Origin: Planctomycetota bacterium
Lineage (GTDB): Bacteria > Planctomycetota > UBA8742 > UBA2392
DNA: 64,000 nt
Direction: 5' to 3'
Assembly (NCBI GenBank): GCA_016712285.1
Contig: JADJRK010000001.1
Span: 3,286,001 to 3,350,000 of the forward strand
Below are positions 8,705 through 16,829 of the stretch, piece after piece. Position numbers and translations under genes: made by a program. The notes below the pieces were generated by a model, which worked only from the letters and a program-made list of their open reading frames with translations, was not told where the DNA came from and did not search any database. Positions within the stretch are counted from its first letter, which is position 1. Every line of letters begins with the position of its first letter.

Positions 8705-8883
8705 TGCAACAGGACCTTGCCAAAGCCCGCAATCCTGACCTCCGCAGTTCGCTGACAGCAATTGCGCGCGCGGCGGCGATGGCGCGCCAGATCGCGGTGC
8801 AGACCAACACCGCCATAGTGGTGGTGAAGGACGGCAAGTTGACGCGCATTCCCGCCGAACTCCTCCGCGCAGGGGCAGCTTAG
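8701..8883 (+). CDS. Small partner (putative antitoxin) of the zeta-like kinase
   Basis: A 60-residue protein (too short for many gene callers) starting at the ATG overlapping the kinase stop, with a GGGGAG ribosome site. It has an NPDLRSSLTAIARAAAMARQIAVQTNTAI helical segment, given here as NPDLRSSL plus AIARAAAMARQIAVQTNT. A short beta strand IVVVKDGKLTRI follows, then a PAEL end. Small proteins of this shape recur next to COG4185 kinases and are presumed antitoxins. The order here is kinase first. Neutralising activity is inferred from the pairing only. Confidence 0.7.
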   Translation: MMQQDLAKARNPDLRSSLTAIARAAAMARQIAVQTNTAIVVVKDGKLTRIPAELLRAGAA

Positions 8884-8891
8884 GCACCCGG

Positions 8892-9061
8892 TCAACAACA
8901 ACGGAAGCCCCCTGATCTACGGCCACCCGCAAGGCCCGACGGGCATGCGAGTGATCATCGAGCTGATCGAAGAGCTGGCAAAGAATGGCGGAGGCCACGG
9001 CCTGTTCACAGGCTGCGCCGCAGGCGACAGCGCCATGTCGTGCGTGTTGAAGGTGGGGTAG
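8892..9061 (+). pseudogene. Duplicate thiolase 3' fragment (direct repeat copy B)
   Basis: These 170 bp encode the last 56 codons of a thiolase: NNNGSPLIYGHPQGPTG, RVIIELIEELAKNGGG, then GLFTGCAAGDSAMSCVLKVG and TAG. It is co-linear with 7974-8143 and has no indel. Most of the 14 differences are synonymous, and the few replacements are Tyr/Asn, Gln/His, Ala/Ser and Ile/Leu. That pattern points to divergence under selection in an intact thiolase before it became a fragment. No start codon or ribosome site precedes it, so it is probably not translated by itself. Confidence 0.9.
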
Positions 9062-9871
9062 CCGTTGACAATGCGTTGGGTTCTCGCAATCCCTAATGGC
9101 ATGGTGTTCGCATGGTAGGCCCCGTCGATTCCAAACCTCGCAAACGGATTTGGCGCTGGGTCCGCCGTGGGCTGCTGACATTTATATCGCTGGCTTTCGC
9201 GTTCGGGATGTTCAGTGAGAGACGCAGGCAGGCCACTCTTGGCGAACAGCAGGAACGCCTCGCAACCATTGTTGAGGCCGTCGAAAGCGAGATTCAACAA
9301 GGCAAGCCCGCCAGTGACTACTATCGAGACCGCGTGCCGGGGGTGAACGGGTGGCGCCATATCGCACTGCTGAACGACGCCGTGCTCGAACGCACCAGGC
9401 TGATGGATGGCCTCGACTACGACAACCCGCGTGTCGCCGAGATTGACAAGCTGCTGAATGCCGGCGAAGGGTTATCTGATTGGCTGACCAGCCACTGGGA
9501 GCCGACGAAAGAACACCCTGATGCCGACCCGCCAATCGCAGAGTGGCTTGAGGTTACCGCGCCACTCGCGGATGGCTATGCGCTTGCCGCAAGCTCCGAC
9601 GTCGTTGCAGTTGTCCCGCCTGCCGGTGATGACGGGTTGCCAGTCGATCACACCGTAAACCTTCTGGACCGATTCACGACGATCAAGGCCGCACTGGGAC
9701 GCTGCCATGCGCTCATTGAGCTAAACCGCAACGCTCAAGCCGAAACCGAACTGGTCGCCTGCCTGAAGGTGTGGTCCCGCTATCGGTATCCGTTCAATGT
9801 CGTAGACATGATGGTGGGGCTGGGAAGCTGCAAACTGATTTACAAGCACGCACGCGAGTGGTTTGAGCAAG

Positions 9872-9880
9872 GGCGGATCT
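9872..9880. repeat. Left 9-bp target-site duplication of the IS
   Basis: GGCGGATCT lies directly before the left terminal repeat and is repeated at 10875-10883. Confidence 0.95.
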
Positions 9881-10874
9881 TGCTCTGTTGAAAACAGCTA
9901 AAGGATTGGCTGGTGGTTTGTCGATACGGGATGCATGGAGGTTTAACCATGCGCTCGTTAACCAAGTCGCCCAAGGCGTTTGTTGAGATGGCGTTTCAGA
10001 TCGGCCAGCAGGGGCTCGATCCCTACTCACACCCCAAGAGCCCACACAAGTACACCCAGGCGCAGCTCTTCGCCATCCTCGCCTTCAAGCACTTCCTCAA
10101 CACCGACTATCGCGGTGTCATCGCCATGCTCCATGACTGGCCTGACATCAAAGAGACTCTCGGCCTGAAGCAGCTCCCCAACTACTCCACCCTCAAGTAC
10201 GCGCAGGATCGCCTGCTCAAAAAGGGGGCTTTGCAGCTCTTCTTGACGCTTCCGTTTGCGCCGCTCGCCGACTGAAGCTGATCGAGCCGGAGGTCATCGC
10301 CGCCGTCGATTCCACCGGCTACGAAGCCGGCTGTATGTCGGCCTACTTCGGTCGCCGCAGCGGTCAGGTCAAGCACACCTTTCCCAAGCTCGCTACGGTC
10401 TGCGACACGCGCAGCTATCTCAACCTGTCGGCGCAGGCGTCTATCGGCCCGTGGCCAGATTGTCCGTCGTTCGAGTCACTGCTGACCCGTGCCCTTGAGC
10501 GTGTGGAGATCACGGTGATGCTGGCCGACGCGGGCTACGACAGCGAGCCGAATCATGAGTACGCGGATGTGCTGGGAGTCCGCAGCATCATGCCGCCGAC
10601 CATCGGTCGACCGCCAAAGACAGGCCCGACCGGCAGACATCGCAACAAGCTGTGGAGACGGTTTCCAAAGAAGAAGTACGGGCAGCGCTGGCACGTGGAA
10701 GGGACGTACAGCCAGGACAAGCGCAGGTTCGGGAGCCAGTTGCGCTCAACCAGCGTAGCCGGCCAATGGGGCGAGTTGCTGCTCAGGGTACTGGTGCACA
10801 ACACCGCCCTGCTTTTGCACCGCCAGTTTCAAGCACCGCCAAACCCGCCCAAAACGTATGCTTTCAACAGAGCA
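9881..10874 (+). mobile_element. Complete 994-bp IS4-superfamily insertion sequence
   Basis: The ends are imperfect inverted repeats. The left end reads TGCTCTGTTGAAAACAGC and the right end, read inward, TGCTCTGTTGAAAGCATA, so the outer 13 bp are identical. Flanking 9-bp duplications (GGCGGATCT) are perfect. Inside is one transposase in two frames with a DDE triad and a full YREK signature. The 9-bp duplication fits IS4-type elements better than IS5. It interrupts a hypothetical gene. Confidence 0.95.
9949..10874 (+). CDS. IS4-type DDE transposase in two overlapping frames
   Basis: Translation starts at the ATG at 9949 with GGAGGT upstream. The first frame (LTKSPKAFVEMAF, HKYTQAQLFAILAFKHF) ends at 10275. 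The catalytic part lies in the -1 frame, entered around a CAAAAAGGGGG run (10218-10228). It holds AVDSTGYE (first Asp), LADAGYDSE (second Asp), and YGQRWHVEGTYSQDK, whose spacing matches Y-x2-R-x3-E-x6-K exactly. Frame change at an A-rich run is used by many IS elements to make the fused transposase, so this may be programmed. A decayed indel in the G run is the alternative. The second frame has no stop inside the IS and reads out through the right end into host DNA. Confidence 0.85.
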
Positions 10875-10883
10875 GGCGGATCT
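10875..10883. repeat. Right 9-bp target-site duplication of the IS
   Basis: GGCGGATCT directly follows the right terminal repeat and is identical to 9872-9880. Confidence 0.95.
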
Positions 10884-11697
10884 CCAAACCCTGTGTTGAG
10901 CAACTGTTGTCGCTCTCGCCTGACGTCGAGGGCTGGCTTCTACCAGCTATTGAGGGCGAGTGCGTGTGGCTCGCTGGCGAAGCAAGACGTACGCCATTTC
11001 TATGGGTCGAGCCTGCATGGTTCGACTGGGCGGGCGACCACGAGAAGGGCCCAAAGGGCCTGTTCAACGTTGTGGAGATTGAGACTTTTCGCCAACGATG
11101 GGTCGGCCGGTACAACCTTGCTCGGAACATCGCGATCGCACTTGAGTCTCACTTGGCGCTTGCCCGGCACTGCGGCAGTGCCAACTGGAATCCTTCTACG
11201 TTGCCGGCGTTTGAGTACTCGGCGTTGGGGCGTGGCCCGGGAAATTTCTACGGATGGCGCTGCCAGCTAGCCAAGCTGTCCATCGACATCGCGCACCTCG
11301 AGCTGAGGTTGCAGGAGCGTCGAGGCGGGCCACTGCATTTGCAGGCGGCCGCAGTGGACTCGTTGGTGGCACGATACCCGCGCATCCGACATCAATGGAA
11401 CGAAGATGAACTAGGGCTGGGTCTGGACCCCGCACTTGACCAACTCGCCAGACTTGCCGCGCAGAGCGATCCCGAGATCGACGAAGAGCTAGCCGCGTTG
11501 GAGCGGCTAAGCCGTTCGCGGGACGAGCCGCAGGACGACGTCGAAACCTGGGTCGTTCCAATCGACCGAATTGCCGGCGACTAAGACGTGCCCGCATATT
11601 GAACAGCCGTCCTCATCACCGCCAGACCGCCATCTCGCCTTCCCCGACGGCAACACCGCAATGGCCGCACTGTTCGACGCAATCCTATACTCGCGCT

Positions 11698-12564
11698 ATG
11701 AACAAGCGGGCCTGTGAATGGACGCTGCGCGTCGCCGTTGCGGTTTCCTGCGCCGGCGTGGGCTGGTCTTTGATTCGCTGGTCGGGGCCGGTGTTTTCTT
11801 TGCTTTTCCTGGATTTGGGCTGGTCTGAGGTGTCCGCCGCGCACCTTGAACGAGGGGCGGCGTTCGCCCTGTTTGCTTGCGCCCTGATGGTCCTCATTCC
11901 AGCCGGGCTTGGCGGCCCCAACATGCAATCCGCAGATGCCAGTCTCACTCGAACTGCAACACAAACTCGCGGCTGGAACGTTGCGTGGGTGGCCGCCATG
12001 TTTGCCGGCGCGTGGCTTATGCTTACCGCGCTTGCCGCCTGGCGTGTCGAAACCTGGGCGCCCGCGCTGGCCACACCCGCCCATGGCGCGCGCTACTGCG
12101 CGGCGTTTGCGCTGGCGGCGTGGTTGTTGGGGCGCGCCGGTGTCGCCCAAGGCCTGCTGGTGGCCGGGGCCGTCGCCACGTTTGCCGCCCACGGGCTTGA
12201 GGCTCTGCTGCTGCGGGCCGAGTTCGTGGACTACCTGATCGGTGCAGCCTCGCGCGTGCTTGGCTGGCGCGTCTCGCAGGGCACCGCCGAAAGTGTGCTG
12301 CTGGCCATCGGCGTGATGGACGTTGCAGCCGCGGCGTTGTTGCTCGCACTGTTCGCGTGGCGCAAGCGGCACGGCACGACACGCACAGCAAGTGCCCTGC
12401 TGGGCTGGATGACCTTCTGGGGTTTCTTCACGGCGGCTGCACGCATCGTTGACATGGGCTGGGGTAACCTGCCCGAGGCGATGATTCGGGTGGCGAACGG
12501 CGCGGTGCCCCTTACACTGCTGCTGCTTTGGCGCGGGAATCCCAAGACGCGAGACGAGCCATGA
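11698..12564 (+). CDS. Polytopic membrane protein of unknown function
   Basis: A 288-residue protein with about seven or eight hydrophobic segments (for example VAVAVSCAGVGWSLI, FALFACALMVLIPAGL, AAMFAGAWLMLTALAAW, AAFALAAWLLG, GLLVAGAVATFAAHGL, LLLALFAWRK). The ATG at 11698 (MNKRACEWTL) is chosen because the upstream in-frame stretch is Ser/Thr/Pro-rich and does not look coding. The stop overlaps the start of the following phosphoesterase (ATGA), so they form an operon. I do not recognise a family. Confidence 0.7.
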   Translation: MNKRACEWTLRVAVAVSCAGVGWSLIRWSGPVFSLLFLDLGWSEVSAAHLERGAAFALFACALMVLIPAGLGGPNMQSADASLTRTATQTRGWNVAWVAAMFAGAWLMLTALAAWRVETWAPALATPAHGARYCAAFALAAWLLGRAGVAQGLLVAGAVATFAAHGLEALLLRAEFVDYLIGAASRVLGWRVSQGTAESVLLAIGVMDVAAAALLLALFAWRKRHGTTRTASALLGWMTFWGFFTAAARIVDMGWGNLPEAMIRVANGAVPLTLLLLWRGNPKTRDEP

Positions 12565-13826
12565 AACGACACGCGAACATCCTCGTCGCACTGCTGGTGC
12601 TGGCCGCCGCCGCCACCGTTGGCGTGCTGACCGGGCCGACCGGCTTGTCCGACGAAAAGCAAGCCAACCCTGACCCGCTGCCCGAAACTGTCATCGAGGG
12701 CACCACGCCCGCGCAATGGCGGCTGGTGTGGACCACCGACCCAGCGCACGAAGCCGTCGTCGGCTGGACCACGGCCGAGGCGGCGAAAACCAACGCCGTG
12801 TTCTTCGACACAGAGCCGCGCGAGGGCGCGCTCGACAGGTACCGCCACCAGCAGGCGGCGGCAGCATCGGGCCGCTACTCGGCGCGCAAGCCAGCGCTGC
12901 ATTACGCCACTGTCGAGCTGAAAAAGCTCAAGCCCGACACGACATACTGGTTCGTGATGGTCAGCGACGAATCGGTCAGCCGCGAGTTTCACTTCGTCAC
13001 TGCGCCTGAGGGCGACGCCGAGTTCAAGTTTCTGTATGGCGGCGACTCACGCAGCTATCGCGAGCCGCGTCGTGAAATGAACCGCCGCCTGCGCGCATTG
13101 TTCACGCAAGACCCCGAGATTCTCGCGCTCGTGCACGGCGGCGACTATGTCGAGGACGGCGACAAGCTCGAGCAGTGGGTCGAGTGGCTCACCGACCACG
13201 AGCTCACGGTCACCAGCGCCGGCCGCATGCTGCCGGTCGTGCCCGCGCGCGGCAACCACGAAGCCGACAGCGTGATTTTCGACGAGGTTTTTCACAACCC
13301 GGGCGGGAAGGGGCTGAACTACTACGCCACGGCCATCGGCAGCGAGTTTCTGCTGGTCAACCTGAACACCGAGATCAGCGCTGGCGGCGACCAGGCGGCG
13401 TTTGTCGAAACCACGCTCAAGAACCACACGACGGTGCGCTGGCAGTGCGCGAACTATCACCGGCCTGCGTACCCGGCGGTGAAGAAGCCGGGCAGCGCGC
13501 TGAAATACTGGGTGCCGGTGTTCGAGAAGTACGATTTGGATGTGGCGCTGGAATCAGATGGCCACACCTACAAGCGAACGTGCGCCATCAGGGACGGCAA
13601 GCCCGACGCAACGGGCGTAACGTACATCGGCGAGGGCGGGCTGGGAGTAAGGCAGCGCACACCCGAGCCGGAGCGCTGGTACTTCGAGGGCGGCAAAGTC
13701 GGCAGCAGCAACCACGTGCAGAAAGTAACGGTGCGCAAAGACAAGCTGCAGGTAGAGACCATAGCCGAAAACGGCAAGCAGCTCGACAACTGGGAAACAA
13801 AACCCAGACCAACCCGCCGCGACTGA
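12561..13826 (+). CDS. Secreted purple-acid-phosphatase-like metallophosphoesterase
   Basis: A 421-residue exported enzyme with an N-terminal signal segment (VALLVLAAAATVGVL). A fibronectin-III-like domain follows (about residues 45-150, with RLVWTTDPAHEAVVGWTT and KPDTTYWFVMV) and then a metallophosphoesterase domain. Metal ligand motifs are GGDSRS, HGGDYVEDG, RGNHE and NYHRPAY. The final motif reads ESDGHTYKRT, where purple acid phosphatases have GHxHxYER, so the second His is replaced by Tyr and one metal ligand may be missing. This order (Fn3 then phosphatase) is usual for bacterial PAP-like proteins. It is translationally coupled to the upstream membrane protein. The physiological substrate is unknown. 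Confidence 0.85.
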   Translation: MKRHANILVALLVLAAAATVGVLTGPTGLSDEKQANPDPLPETVIEGTTPAQWRLVWTTDPAHEAVVGWTTAEAAKTNAVFFDTEPREGALDRYRHQQAAAASGRYSARKPALHYATVELKKLKPDTTYWFVMVSDESVSREFHFVTAPEGDAEFKFLYGGDSRSYREPRREMNRRLRALFTQDPEILALVHGGDYVEDGDKLEQWVEWLTDHELTVTSAGRMLPVVPARGNHEADSVIFDEVFHNPGGKGLNYYATAIGSEFLLVNLNTEISAGGDQAAFVETTLKNHTTVRWQCANYHRPAYPAVKKPGSALKYWVPVFEKYDLDVALESDGHTYKRTCAIRDGKPDATGVTYIGEGGLGVRQRTPEPERWYFEGGKVGSSNHVQKVTVRKDKLQVETIAENGKQLDNWETKPRPTRRD

Positions 13827-13840
13827 CCTGGGCGCAGTGG

Positions 13841-13938
13841 CATCGGCATCTTGCCGATGTCGTTGCATTGGCTTCCAGCCAATGCCTGACTGCACACGGG
13901 CTGGAAGCCCGTGCAACTCCATCGGCTTGAAGCCGATG
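13841..13938. repeat. Cluster of four short hairpin repeats (REP-like)
   Basis: Four perfect stem-loops follow each other: CATCGGCA-tct-TGCCGATG (13841-13859), GCATTGGCT-tcc-AGCCAATGC (13865-13885), CACGGGCT-gga-AGCCCGTG (13895-13913) and CATCGGCT-tga-AGCCGATG (13920-13938). They share an RGGCT...AGCCY core with 3-nt loops but differ in outer bases, each compensated on the other arm. That covariation suggests the hairpin, not the primary sequence, is maintained. Confidence 0.85.
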
Positions 13939-13978
13939 CCACGGAGAATGCCAATGCCCGCCGACTGACCTCGCCCCG

Positions 13979-14006
13979 TTGCGGGTGTGTTGATAACTTG
14001 TATGAT
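13979..14006 (+). promoter_or_regulatory. Candidate promoter for rhlE
   Basis: TTGCGG (13979-13984), a 16-nt spacer and TATGAT (14001-14006), preceded by TG, form an extended -10-type promoter. It would give a leader of about 165 nt before the helicase ATG. Confidence 0.4.
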
Positions 14007-14179
14007 GGGACGCGTCAGGAGATGCAGCCCAATGTAACGGCTGCCTGATACAACCTCCGACAGCTAATCGCGTCACGCCTCGGCCGGGTTCCCCGGCTAA
14101 TGCCACGAGACCTTGCCGCCGGTTTCTCTCGGGCTTTGAGCCCCAGCCCACCTCGGGCAGGCTCTGAAAGTTAAATTGC

Positions 14180-15445
14180 ATGACTGTCAGTTTTGAAAGC
14201 CTGTCCATCGACGGGCGAATCCTGCGTGCCCTTACAGAAGAAGGCTACACGCACCCAACCCCAGTGCAGCAAAGCGCCATTCCGCCGGCCCAAGAGGGCC
14301 GCGATGTGCTTGCCGTCGCCCCCACGGGCACAGGCAAGACCGCTGCCTTTACCATCCCGATCATCCAGCGTCTGGGTGCAACGCGCGGCAACCCCGCGCA
14401 CCTGCCCCGCGCATTGATCCTTACCCCGACCCGCGAACTGGCGTTGCAGGTCGATGCCAGCCTGCGCGCCTACAGCCGCCACATGCCCGTCCGCACCGCC
14501 GTGGTGCTGGGCGGCGTCGGCCAGGGCAGCCAGGTCAAGGCTTTGCGCCGTGGCGTGGACGTGCTGGTTGCGACACCGGGCCGGCTGCTGGACTTGATGC
14601 AGCAGGGCCACGTGCGCCTCGACAGCGTGCAGTTCCTGGTGCTGGACGAAGCCGACCGCATGCTTGACATGGGCTTTCTGCCCGACGTCAAGCGCATTGT
14701 CGCCAAGGTGCCGGCCAAGCGGCAGACGCTGTTCTTCTCGGCCACCATGCCGGGCGCGGTCAGTGAGCTGGCCAACTCGCTCTTGCAGACGCCGTTCAAG
14801 GTCGAAGTCGAGACCAAGCCGACGGCACAGCGCCGCATTGAACAGCGCGTGCTGTTCGTGGACCAGGGCAACAAGACAGCCTTGCTGGGCAAGCTGCTGG
14901 ACGACCCCACCGCGCAAAGCGTGCTGGTGTTCGCCCGCACCAAGCACCGTGCCGACCGCATTGTGAAGCAACTGAACCGCCAGCGCATCGGCGCCGCGGC
15001 GATTCACTCGAACAAGAGCCAGAACGCGCGCCAGCGCACGCTGCAGGCATTTACGCAGGGTGACCTGGAAGTGCTTGTGGCCACCGACATCGTGGCGCGC
15101 GGCATTGACGTGGACGGCATCACCCACGTCATCAACTACGACCTGCCCGACGACCCGGAAAACCACGTGCACCGGATTGGCCGGACGGCACGCGCCGGGG
15201 CAGCCGGCATCGCGCTGTCTTTCTGCTCGATGGAAGAGCTGGACAAGCTCAAGCAGATCGAGAAGTTCACGGGCGAGAAGCTTGAGGTTGCGGAAACGCA
15301 GCCCTACCACAACGCAGCCATTGCCGAGGCTCACGCCCGCGGCAGTCGCGGCGCGGCCAAGCAGTCGCAGCAGCAACAGAAAAGAAAGGGCCGAGGACGG
15401 AGCCGCAGCCGCCACCGGGGGCGACGCGAGCTCGTCGCGGCATAG
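14180..15445 (+). CDS. rhlE: DEAD-box ATP-dependent RNA helicase, RhlE type
   Basis: A 421-residue RNA helicase that remodels RNA duplexes in ribosome assembly or mRNA turnover. The full motif set is visible: phenylalanine plus Q motif near residues 5-31 (F...GYTHPTPVQ), APTGTGKT at 47-54, PTRELA, GG and TPGR, DEAD near residue 155, SAT, and in the second RecA domain VFARTK, TDIVARGID and HRIGRTARAG. The C-terminal 60 residues are a basic Gln/Arg/Ser/Gly tail (KRKGRGRSRSRHRGRR), typical of RhlE and likely RNA-binding. It stands alone, convergent with accD, with a shared terminator between them. Confidence 0.93.
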   Translation: MTVSFESLSIDGRILRALTEEGYTHPTPVQQSAIPPAQEGRDVLAVAPTGTGKTAAFTIPIIQRLGATRGNPAHLPRALILTPTRELALQVDASLRAYSRHMPVRTAVVLGGVGQGSQVKALRRGVDVLVATPGRLLDLMQQGHVRLDSVQFLVLDEADRMLDMGFLPDVKRIVAKVPAKRQTLFFSATMPGAVSELANSLLQTPFKVEVETKPTAQRRIEQRVLFVDQGNKTALLGKLLDDPTAQSVLVFARTKHRADRIVKQLNRQRIGAAAIHSNKSQNARQRTLQAFTQGDLEVLVATDIVARGIDVDGITHVINYDLPDDPENHVHRIGRTARAGAAGIALSFCSMEELDKLKQIEKFTGEKLEVAETQPYHNAAIAEAHARGSRGAAKQSQQQQKRKGRGRSRSRHRGRRELVAA

Positions 15446-15484
15446 CAGAGGCCGCGATTGAAAGTAGCGATTGATTGAAAACCA

Positions 15485-15508
15485 AACCCCCCGCAAACGC
15501 GGGGGGTT
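15485..15508. terminator. Bidirectional intrinsic terminator between rhlE and accD
   Basis: A 10-bp perfect stem (AACCCCCCGC / GCGGGGGGTT) with a 4-nt loop lies between two convergent genes. The T-tract is weak on the plus side (TTGT). Confidence 0.75.
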
Positions 15509-15530
15509 GTCATGCGTGCGATGTCGTGAC

Positions 15531-16430
15531 TCAGGTGCCGGCCTGGACCTTGTTGGTCTTGGCGATCTTGGCTGTGTGGCGCTTCTGTTGCGGCTTTTCG
15601 GCTACCGGCATGTCGGCGCAGGTGTAGCGCAGCATGCTGACCAGGCGCTGCCGCAGTTCTTTGCGGTGGCAGATCTGGTCGAGAAAGCCGTGCTCAAGCA
15701 GGAACTCACTGGTCTGGAAGCCCGGCGGCAACTCCTGGCGCACGGTCTGAGCGATCACGCGCGGGCCGGCGAAGCCCAGCAGGGCCTGCGGCTCGGCAAT
15801 CGTGATGTCACCCAAAGCCGCCCAGCTTGCCATGCTGCCGCCCATCGTGGCGTTGGTCAGCACGGCGATGTAGATGCCGCCCGCGTCTTGCAGGCGCTTG
15901 ATGGCTGCGCTGGTCTTGGCCATCTGGAACAGGGAGAGGATGCCCTCTTCCATGCGGGCGCCGCCGCCTGAGCCTGAAATGATGATCAGCGGAAGCTTGT
16001 GGTCATAGGCATGCTCAGCGCCGCGGGCGATCTTCTCGCCGACCACGCTGCCCATGCTGCCCATGATGAAGTTGGGGTCGATGATGCCGAAGACAACCTG
16101 TTTGCCGGCGATCTTGCCGGTGCCGAACAGGGCGGCTTCGCGGTGGCCCGTAGCCTCCTGGGCCTTTTTGAGTTTTTCTTTGTAGCTCTTCTTGCCTTTG
16201 AACCCGAGCGGGTCGATCGATTCCAGTTCTTCGAACAGGGGCTCGAAGGTATCAGCGTCGAGCAGGTGGTCGACTCGCTCCGCGGCGCTGATCCGGAAAT
16301 GGAACTGGCATTCGGGGCAGGTGTGCAGCCCCTCCTCGACGACCTTGCGATACACCATGGCTTCGCAGGACGGGCATTTCATCCACAGCCCGTCAGGCGC
16401 GCCACGTTTACGCGACAAAGCCCATCTCAT
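15531..16430 (-). CDS. accD: Acetyl-CoA carboxylase carboxyltransferase subunit beta
   Basis: A 299-residue subunit of acetyl-CoA carboxylase, which transfers carboxyl from biotin to acetyl-CoA to make malonyl-CoA for fatty acid synthesis. The four-Cys zinc ribbon is present (Cys19, Cys22, Cys38, Cys41). The crotonase-fold core shows GSMGSVVGEKI, IISGSGGGARMEEG, LTNATMGGSMASWAALGD and FAGPRVIAQTV. The ATG at 16430 is preceded by GAGAGG and gives the usual N-terminus. The last 25 residues (KPQQKRHTAKIAKTNK) are a basic, low-complexity extension. accA is not in the window. Confidence 0.96.
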   Translation of the reverse strand: MRWALSRKRGAPDGLWMKCPSCEAMVYRKVVEEGLHTCPECQFHFRISAAERVDHLLDADTFEPLFEELESIDPLGFKGKKSYKEKLKKAQEATGHREAALFGTGKIAGKQVVFGIIDPNFIMGSMGSVVGEKIARGAEHAYDHKLPLIIISGSGGGARMEEGILSLFQMAKTSAAIKRLQDAGGIYIAVLTNATMGGSMASWAALGDITIAEPQALLGFAGPRVIAQTVRQELPPGFQTSEFLLEHGFLDQICHRKELRQRLVSMLRYTCADMPVAEKPQQKRHTAKIAKTNKVQAGT

Positions 16431-16829
16431 GAGGAACCTCTCTTGAAGACCAAATTTGAAGTGAGCCGATGGTAGAAGGATGCCGGCGCAGGTCAACGGC
16501 TGGCGACGCTATTCTTTCGCCGCCGGCACGCAAGTGCAGTTGGAGCAATTGGTTGTGAGCAGGTGTGTTGATAGGCATGCTCCCGGCCTGAGTTAGCGTG
16601 CACTAATCAATCGTTGTGGGTAATGATCATAAAGGGCCGATTCGGGCATTACAACGTTCAGGCCGTCATTGCGATTCCAAGCGCACTGTTTGCAGTGGCT
16701 CGGCAACTTCTTTTTATCGGACACAGGCGCCGCGGACTGAAGTCATTCGACGCCCAGGCCCGCGGATTGAATTCCGATTGTGTTGAGATAACAGGTGAAA
16801 CTTTCCGGGTTTGTGTGAGAATCACGGGC
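16431..16829. other. 399-bp divergent intergenic region, no gene supported
   Basis: This lies between divergent accD and the DUF1232 gene. A plus-strand frame continues upstream of 16830, but its product looks non-coding, and the conserved domain starts after 16830. The motif GGTGTGTTGATA at 16562-16573 also occurs before rhlE (13985-13995 region). No RNA gene was recognised. Confidence 0.5.

Larger units (their letters stand above)
9112..11584 (+). pseudogene. Hypothetical membrane-anchored protein gene split by an IS element
   Basis: The 5' part (9112-9880) encodes a short basic N-terminus, one hydrophobic segment (LLTFISLAFAFGMF) and a soluble helical region. It runs into a stop (TGA) just inside the insertion sequence. 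Removing the 994-bp IS and one 9-bp target copy joins codon ATC-T to CC-AAA. This restores a single frame of 489 residues ending at 11584 (FEQGRI then SKPCVEQLLSLSPDVEGW). The 3' part holds many Trp/Arg-rich helices (HLALARHCG, LPAFEYSALGRGPG). I do not recognise the family. The exact frame restoration and intact halves indicate a recent insertion. No other function can be read from the neighbours. Confidence 0.9.
13827..14179. other. 353-bp intergenic region with hairpins and a candidate promoter
   Basis: No coding frame is supported here. The left half carries a cluster of four hairpins (13841-13938). Two more short inverted repeats lie near 14083-14098 (GCCGGG/CCCGGC) and 14131-14143 (GGGCT-TTG-AGCCC). 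A promoter-like pair precedes rhlE. Confidence 0.7.
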
